The notes under the pieces: generated by a model | Seen by the model: only the letters and a program-made list of their open reading frames with translations | Told to the model about the DNA's origin: nothing | Databases searched by the model: none | Shown here: in pieces, positions 6,123-11,089 of the stretch | Position numbering within the stretch: position 1 is the first letter of the stretch | Layout of the letters: every line of letters starts with the position of its first letter | Made by a program: the position numbers and the translations under genes | Source: Vulgatibacter sp035565615 | GTDB taxonomy: Bacteria > Myxococcota > Myxococcia > Myxococcales > Vulgatibacteraceae | NCBI GenBank assembly: GCA_035565615.1 | Contig: DATMSB010000117.1 | Location: 1-11,089 of the forward strand | Reading direction: 5' to 3' | DNA length: 11,089 bases

Positions 6123-9100
6123 ATGGATCGGACGGACGATGCGGCGGGGCCGGCGGGAGCGGCCGGGAGGTGGAGGCGGATCTTCCGCGGGGGGGACGGG
6201 CCGGAGGAGGATGGCGGCGGGATCGATCTGCACGCGGTTCGGGACGCGCTGCGGGCGGCGGCGCAAGGGGACTTCGCGGTGCGCCTGCCGGTGGACGGCG
6301 GCGCCGACGGCGCCATGGCGGAGGTCTGCATGGCGTTCAACGCGCTGCTCGCCCGCAACGAGGCGCTCGTCGCGGAGCTCGACCGGATCCGGAAGTCGGT
6401 CGGCACCCAGCAGAGGACGGACCGGCGGATGAGCCTGGGCGCGGCGTCTGGCGGGTGGACGATCGCCGTCGACTCGGTGAACGAGATCCTCGATCGACTG
6501 ATCGCGCCGATGGCCCGGGTTTCCCGCACCCTCGAGCGCGTCGCCGCCGGCGAGCTGAGCCGGGCGCTGCTCGCCGCGGCCGACGCGCGGCCGGCCAGGA
6601 GCGAGGTGCGCCGGCTGGAGGCGGCGACCGACGCCGTGATCGCCGAGCTCTCCACCTTCGCGGACGGCATCTCCGACCTGCTCCATCAGTTCGGCCTGGA
6701 GGGCCGACTGGGGCTGCGGGTGGATCCCGACGATCTGCGCGGCGTGTGGCGAGCGCTGATCGGGGACTTCAACCGCACCTCCGACCGGGTCACCTCCCAA
6801 ATCCGCAGCATCTCCGAGGTCGCCAGGGCGATCGTGCACGGCGACTTCTCCCGGAAGGTGGAGGTCGAGGCCACCGGGGAGGTGCTGGTCCTCAAGGACT
6901 CCCTCAACGACGCGGTGGAGAAGCTCCGGGGCATCTCCACCGAGCTGATCCGGGTGGCCCGCGAGGTGGGCGTCGAGGGCAAGCTCGGCGCGCAGGCGCC
7001 GGTGCCGAACCTGTCGGGGACCTGGCGCGAGCTCGTCGACGGCGTGAACTTCCTCGCGTCCAACCTCACCTCGCAGGTGCGAAACATCTCGCAGATCTCC
7101 ACCGCGATCGCGAACGGAGACCTCTCGCAGAAGATCACCGTCGAGGCGCGGGGCGAGGTCCTGAACCTGAAGGACACCATCAACGAGATGGTCGATCGCC
7201 TCCGCACCTTCGCCGGCGAGGTGACGCGGGTGGCCCGGGAGGTGGGCACCGAGGGAAAGCTCGGCGGGCAGGCGGTGGTCCCGGGCGTGGCCGGCACCTG
7301 GCGGGAGCTCACCGACAGCGTGAACACCATGGCCTCCAACCTCACCAGCCAGGTGCGCGGCATCGCCAAGGTGGTGAACGCGGTGGCGGAGGGCGATCTC
7401 TCGCGGCGGCTGGTGCTCGAGGCGAGGGGGGAGATCGCGGCGCTCGCCGACACCATCAACGGCATGACCGACACGCTGCGGGTCTTCGCCGACCAGGTGA
7501 CCACGGTGGCGCGGGAGGTGGGGATCGAGGGCCTGCTCGGCGGGCAGGCGCGGGTCCCCGGGGCCGCGGGCACCTGGAAGGACCTCACCGACAGCGTGAA
7601 CATGCTCGCCGGCAACCTCACCGCCCAGGTGCGCAACATCGCCCTCGTCACCACCGCCGTCGCCAACGGCGACCTCTCCAAGAAGATCACGGTGGAGGCG
7701 AAGGGCGAGGTCGAGGAGGTGAAGGAGACCGTCAACGCGATGATGGAGCGGCTGCGCACCTTCTCGTCGGAGGTGACGCGGGTGGCCCGCGAGGTCGGCA
7801 CCCAGGGGCAGCTCGGCGGACAGGCGGTGGTCCCCGGCGTCTCCGGCACCTGGAAGGATCTCACCGACCACGTGAACGTGATGGCGGCGAACCTCACCGA
7901 CCAGGTGCGGGGCATCGGCCGGGTGGTGACCGCGGTGGCGAACGGCGATCTCACCCAACGGCTCTTCCTCATCGCCCGGGGGGAGATCGCCACCCTCGTG
8001 GACACCATCAACGGCATGACCGACACCCTGCGCACCTTCGCCGAGCAGGTGACCACGGTGGCGAGGGAGGTGGGCGTCGACGGGAAGCTGGGTGGTCAGG
8101 CGAGGGTGCCGGGCGCGTCGGGCACGTGGCGGGCGCTCACGGACAACGTGAACCACCTCGCCGCCCGCCTCACCACCCAGGTGCGCGCCATCTCCGACGT
8201 GGCGAAGGCCGTGACCGAGGGGGACCTCTCCCGCACCATCACCGTCGAGGCGAGCGGCGAGGTGCTGGCGCTCAAGGACACCATCAACCAGATGATCGCC
8301 AACCTGCGCGACACGACCGCCGCCAACGAGGAGCAGGACTGGCTCAAGTCGAACCTGGCCCGCTTCTTCGCGATCATGCAGGGCCAGCGCAGCCTCGAGA
8401 CCCTCATCAACGAGATCATGTCGACGCTCACGCCGGCGGTGGGCGCGAGCCAGGGCGCCTTCTACCTCTTCAACGACTCCACCGGCGACTTCCAGCTAGC
8501 GGCGACCTACGCGCACATGCGCCGCCACGATCTGGCGAACCGCTTCGTCTTCGGGCAGGGGCTCGTCGGGCAATGCGCCCTCGAGCGCAAGCCGATCGTC
8601 GTGGAGCGCGTGCCCGAGGAATACGTCCGCATCGAGTCGGGCCTGGGCGAGGCGCCCGCCCGGGAGATCGCGGTCTTCCCGGTGATCTACGGAGACAAGG
8701 TGAAGGGCGTCATCGAGCTGGCGTCGTTCCAGCCCCTCACGCCGATCCGGCTCGCCCTCCTCGATCAGATCTCGATGAACATCGGGCTGTCGATCAACAT
8801 GATCAAGACGAGCAGGACCACCGAGCAGCTCCTGGAGCAGCTCCAGGGGTCGAACGCCGAGCTCGAGGATCGGCGGCGCGAGCTCGAGGAGAAGGCCGAG
8901 CTGCTCGAGCAGCGGAACCGCGAGATCGCCGAGGCGAGCCGGTCGCTGGAGGCCAAGGCGGAGGAGCTCACCCGGGTCTCGGAGTACAAGTCGCAGTTCC
9001 TGGCGAACATGTCCCACGAGATCCGGACGCCGCTGAACAGCATGCTGATCCTGGCGCAGATGCTGGCGGCGGACGAGGACTCGAACCTCACCGAGGAGCA

Positions 9101-10217
9101 GCGGGAGTGGGCGGCCACGATCCACGCGGCCGGCCGCGATCTCCTGGTGCTCATCAACCAAGTGCTGGACCTGTCCCGGGTGGAGGCGGGGCGGGTGGAA
9201 TCCCGGGTCGGGCGCAGCTCGCTCGACGACGTCCAGGCGCTCGTGGAGCGCACCTTCCGTCCGCTGGCCCTGCAGAAGAAGCTCGAGCTGGAGGTCGCCC
9301 GCGACCCCGAGGTGCCCGCGGAGATCCTCACCGACCGGCAGCTCCTCGATCAGATCCTGCTCAACCTGATGTCCAACGCGCTGAAGTTCACCGAGCGGGG
9401 CAGGGTGGCGCTGCACGTCGAGTTCGCGCCGGAGGGGAAGCGCTACGAGACCGCCGCCCTGCGCCGGGCCGAGAAGGTCCTCGCCTTCCGGGTGAAGGAC
9501 ACGGGCATCGGGATCCCGCGGGATCAGCAGGAGGAGATCTTCGAGGCGTTCCGGCAGGCGGACGGATCGCCGACCCGGCGCTACGAGGGCACCGGTCTCG
9601 GGCTCGCGATCAGCCGCGAGTTCGCCCGGGTGCTGGGCGGGGAGCTCGACGTGAAGAGCCGGCCCGGCGAGGGCTCCACCTTCACGCTCTACCTCCCCTT
9701 CCTGCCCGCGGCGGAGCAGGAGGACGAGGAGGCGCCGCACGCGATCGAGGGACCCGCCCGTCCCGCGAAGGGGGGCCCCGGGCGGCGGGCGCTCCCCGAG
9801 GGCGTCGAGCGACTCGCCGGCAGGACCGCCCTCGTCGTCGAGGACGACGTGCGAAATCTCTACGCGATCACCGCTCTCCTGGAGCGGCTGAAGATGGACG
9901 TGGTGCCGGCGACCAGCGCCCCCGCCGCCTACGAGGAGCTGCGAGAGCGCCCGCTCGTCGACGTCGTGCTCGTGGATCTGATGATGCCGGACGTCGACGG
10001 ATACCAGGCGATCGAGGCGATCCGGAAGATGCCGGAGGTGGCGGGCGTGCCGATCGTCGTCCTCACGGCCAAGACCAGCAAAGCGGATCGACGCCGCGCC
10101 CTCGACGTGGGCGCCGACGATCTGCTGCTCAAGCCGCTCGAGATCGATCGGCTCGCCTCGGCGATCCTGCGGGTCCTGGGCGGGAAGCAAGATGACGGCG
10201 CCTCGGACCACGCGTAG
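6123..10217 (+). CDS. Poly-HAMP GAF hybrid histidine kinase with receiver domain
   Basis: Large hybrid kinase of 1364 residues with no signal peptide or membrane segment, so probably cytoplasmic. Eight HAMP-like signatures (G-D/E-L/F-S type) have their acidic residue at about 50, 144, 241, 333, 425, 517, 609 and 701; the last six are exactly 92 residues apart. Next come a GAF domain (about 750-895), a heptad-rich coiled coil (about 896-955), and the H box FLANMSHEIRTPLN (H965). These are followed by the N box LLNLMSNALKFT (N1081, N1085), G1 box KDTGIGIP (D1126) and G2 box GTGLGLAIS (from G1156). The C-terminal receiver has E1240/D1241/D1242, phospho-acceptor D1285, T1315 and K1337. All key residues are present. 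The HAMP array plus hybrid core resembles fungal group III (Nik1-type) osmosensing kinases. ATG 6123 was chosen for its GAGG site. The 3' end overlaps the next gene by 26 bp, which implies coupled expression. Confidence 0.95.
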   Translation: MDRTDDAAGPAGAAGRWRRIFRGGDGPEEDGGGIDLHAVRDALRAAAQGDFAVRLPVDGGADGAMAEVCMAFNALLARNEALVAELDRIRKSVGTQQRTDRRMSLGAASGGWTIAVDSVNEILDRLIAPMARVSRTLERVAAGELSRALLAAADARPARSEVRRLEAATDAVIAELSTFADGISDLLHQFGLEGRLGLRVDPDDLRGVWRALIGDFNRTSDRVTSQIRSISEVARAIVHGDFSRKVEVEATGEVLVLKDSLNDAVEKLRGISTELIRVAREVGVEGKLGAQAPVPNLSGTWRELVDGVNFLASNLTSQVRNISQISTAIANGDLSQKITVEARGEVLNLKDTINEMVDRLRTFAGEVTRVAREVGTEGKLGGQAVVPGVAGTWRELTDSVNTMASNLTSQVRGIAKVVNAVAEGDLSRRLVLEARGEIAALADTINGMTDTLRVFADQVTTVAREVGIEGLLGGQARVPGAAGTWKDLTDSVNMLAGNLTAQVRNIALVTTAVANGDLSKKITVEAKGEVEEVKETVNAMMERLRTFSSEVTRVAREVGTQGQLGGQAVVPGVSGTWKDLTDHVNVMAANLTDQVRGIGRVVTAVANGDLTQRLFLIARGEIATLVDTINGMTDTLRTFAEQVTTVAREVGVDGKLGGQARVPGASGTWRALTDNVNHLAARLTTQVRAISDVAKAVTEGDLSRTITVEASGEVLALKDTINQMIANLRDTTAANEEQDWLKSNLARFFAIMQGQRSLETLINEIMSTLTPAVGASQGAFYLFNDSTGDFQLAATYAHMRRHDLANRFVFGQGLVGQCALERKPIVVERVPEEYVRIESGLGEAPAREIAVFPVIYGDKVKGVIELASFQPLTPIRLALLDQISMNIGLSINMIKTSRTTEQLLEQLQGSNAELEDRRRELEEKAELLEQRNREIAEASRSLEAKAEELTRVSEYKSQFLANMSHEIRTPLNSMLILAQMLAADEDSNLTEEQREWAATIHAAGRDLLVLINQVLDLSRVEAGRVESRVGRSSLDDVQALVERTFRPLALQKKLELEVARDPEVPAEILTDRQLLDQILLNLMSNALKFTERGRVALHVEFAPEGKRYETAALRRAEKVLAFRVKDTGIGIPRDQQEEIFEAFRQADGSPTRRYEGTGLGLAISREFARVLGGELDVKSRPGEGSTFTLYLPFLPAAEQEDEEAPHAIEGPARPAKGGPGRRALPEGVERLAGRTALVVEDDVRNLYAITALLERLKMDVVPATSAPAAYEELRERPLVDVVLVDLMMPDVDGYQAIEAIRKMPEVAGVPIVVLTAKTSKADRRRALDVGADDLLLKPLEIDRLASAILRVLGGKQDDGASDHA
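6666..8321 (+). repeat. six tandem 276-bp units encoding the HAMP array
   Basis: Six consecutive 276-bp (92-codon) units lie inside the hybrid kinase gene, starting at 6666, 6942, 7218, 7494, 7770 and 8046. The recurring core is VAREVGxEGKLGGQA, then VPG-x2-GTW, LTDxVN, NLTxQVR, GDLS and DTIN. The first unit is the most divergent (LHQFGLEGRLG). No unit is interrupted and there is no length change between units, so the register is under protein-level constraint. The units alternate between two subtypes. Confidence 0.93.
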
Positions 10218-11089
10218 GTCGGGCCCGGCGCCCGTCCCGATCCTGATCGTCGAGGATCACTCCGTGGAGCGGAAGGCGATCCGGGCGGCGCTGGGCGGCC
10301 TCTCCTACGAGATCGCGGAGGCCTCCACCGCCGAGGAGGCGCTGGAGATCCTCCTGAGGAAGGACTTCGCGGTGCTGCTCCTCGACGTGGGGCTGCCGGG
10401 GATGGACGGCATCGAGCTCGCCCGGTTCGTCCGCGAGCGGCCCCGGGCGGCGAGAGTCCCGATCCTCTTCCTCACCGGCAGGGCCCGGGAGGAGGACCTG
10501 ATCGATCGGGCCTACGGCGCCGGCGCCATCGACTACCTGGTGAAGCCGATCCGACCCACCGTGCTCCGCGCCAAGGTGGAGGTCCTCGCGGAGCTGTACC
10601 GGCACCGCGTGGCGATGGAGGAGCAGGCCCGGCGGGCGGTGCGCACCGAGCAGCGGGAGGCGGAGCTCAGCCTGCGGGAGCTGCGGCTGGCGAGCGAGCG
10701 CCACTTCCGCAACCTCGCCGACGCGGTGCCGACGATCGTGTGGACCGGGGATCCCGCCGGCCGCGTGGAGTACTACAACCGGCGCTGGTTCGAGTTCACC
10801 GGCCTGCGCGCGGCGGACCGGCCGCGGCCGTGGTTCTCCGAGCTGCACCCCGACGATCGAGAGCGCGCCCGGGCCGCGTGGGAAGCGGCGATCGCGGAGG
10901 TGCGGATGCTGGAGGGCGAGTTCCGCCTCCGGGCCGCGGACGGCTCGTACCGATGGCAGCTCTGCCGCGCCATGCCGGAGATCGGGCCCACCGGGAAGAT
11001 GGTCGCGTGGATCGGGACCTTCACCGACATCGAGGATTCCAAGCGCGCGGAGCGGGAGCGCGAGGAGCTCTACCAGCGGGCGGTGGAGG
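10192..11089 (+). CDS. Receiver-PAS signalling protein, 3' end cut off (probably a histidine kinase)
   Basis: The frame from ATG 10192 stays open to the window edge (299 codons). Residues about 16-135 form a response-regulator receiver with acidic pocket E21/D22, phospho-acceptor D65 in LLLDVGLPGMDG, T95 and K118 in LVKPI. A charged linker helix (about 136-170) leads to a PAS domain (about 172-280) with WTGDPAGRVEYYN, ELHPDD and TFTDIEDSKR, ending in a helix that typically leads into a kinase core or another sensor domain. There is no DNA-binding domain in the visible part. Receiver-PAS-HisKA-HATPase kinases are common in this kind of genome, so a kinase C-terminus is likely but not seen. The start lies inside the last codons of the hybrid kinase (26-bp overlap) with a modest GGGAAG site, so translation is probably coupled. 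It may take phosphate from one of the upstream kinases. Confidence 0.88.
   Translation, partial: MTAPRTTRRSGPAPVPILIVEDHSVERKAIRAALGGLSYEIAEASTAEEALEILLRKDFAVLLLDVGLPGMDGIELARFVRERPRAARVPILFLTGRAREEDLIDRAYGAGAIDYLVKPIRPTVLRAKVEVLAELYRHRVAMEEQARRAVRTEQREAELSLRELRLASERHFRNLADAVPTIVWTGDPAGRVEYYNRRWFEFTGLRAADRPRPWFSELHPDDRERARAAWEAAIAEVRMLEGEFRLRAADGSYRWQLCRAMPEIGPTGKMVAWIGTFTDIEDSKRAEREREELYQRAVE

Noticed and set aside
6027..8156. Long minus-strand open frame with repeated segments opposite the HAMP array (709 residues)
   Set aside because: Its repeats merely mirror the 276-bp HAMP repeats on the coding strand. The composition (H, R, G, D-rich) is not protein-like.
6666..8321. CRISPR array or non-coding satellite, because of regular direct repeats
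   Set aside because: Units are 276 bp, continuous, in one reading frame and vary mostly as expected for a protein. There is no short-repeat/unique-spacer alternation.
6123..8400. Chemoreceptor (methyl-accepting protein) because of multiple HAMP domains
   Set aside because: No methyl-accepting signalling hairpin follows. The sequence runs into GAF, HisKA, HATPase and receiver domains.
8496..10211. Minus-strand open frame of 571 residues opposite the kinase core
   Set aside because: The plus strand has complete kinase and receiver motifs here. The antisense product has no recognisable fold or start site.

Overview
The window is very GC-rich coding DNA with strong third-position GC bias, little intergenic space, and genes on both strands. 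There are six protein genes, two of them cut by the window edges. I see no RNA gene, insertion sequence, phage gene or CRISPR array. The GC content, the large multidomain signalling kinases and the divergent gene pairs with alternative start codons suggest a soil-type myxobacterium or related former deltaproteobacterium. This is inferred from style only; no marker gene is present.

Layout. Positions 1-1125 (minus) hold the first 375 codons of dinB, the translesion DNA polymerase IV. It is divergent, across 66 bp, from an Old Yellow Enzyme family flavin oxidoreductase at 1192-2685 (plus). The 3' end of that gene overlaps by 47 bp the convergent end of a small lipoprotein at 2639-3268 (minus) that looks like a c-type cytochrome of the P460 family. 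A 241-bp divergent intergenic region at 3269-3509 contains a 16-bp direct repeat and a 13-bp imperfect hairpin. It separates the cytochrome from three consecutive plus-strand signalling genes that fill the rest of the window.

Signalling block. Gene A (3510-6002) is a membrane histidine kinase with MASE1, degenerate GAF, PAS, HisKA and HATPase domains. Gene B (6123-10217) is a soluble hybrid histidine kinase. It has eight HAMP-like signatures (six in an exact 276-bp/92-residue tandem array), then GAF, a coiled coil, HisKA, HATPase and a receiver domain. Gene C (10192 to the edge) starts inside the end of gene B and encodes a receiver-PAS protein that runs off the window. Genes B and C are surely co-transcribed, and A may be. 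Together they hold two kinase cores and two receivers, so a multistep phosphorelay is plausible. The input signal cannot be read from sequence.

Most notable points: the periodic HAMP array with its internal A-B-A-B order, which resembles fungal group III kinases; the heme lipoprotein divergent from the membrane kinase; the flavin oxidoreductase with an incomplete iron-sulfur cysteine motif; and two TTG starts preceded by strong ribosome binding sites. I did not find a clearly new type of system. This is an ordinary, well-built signalling and redox neighbourhood with a few unusual details.
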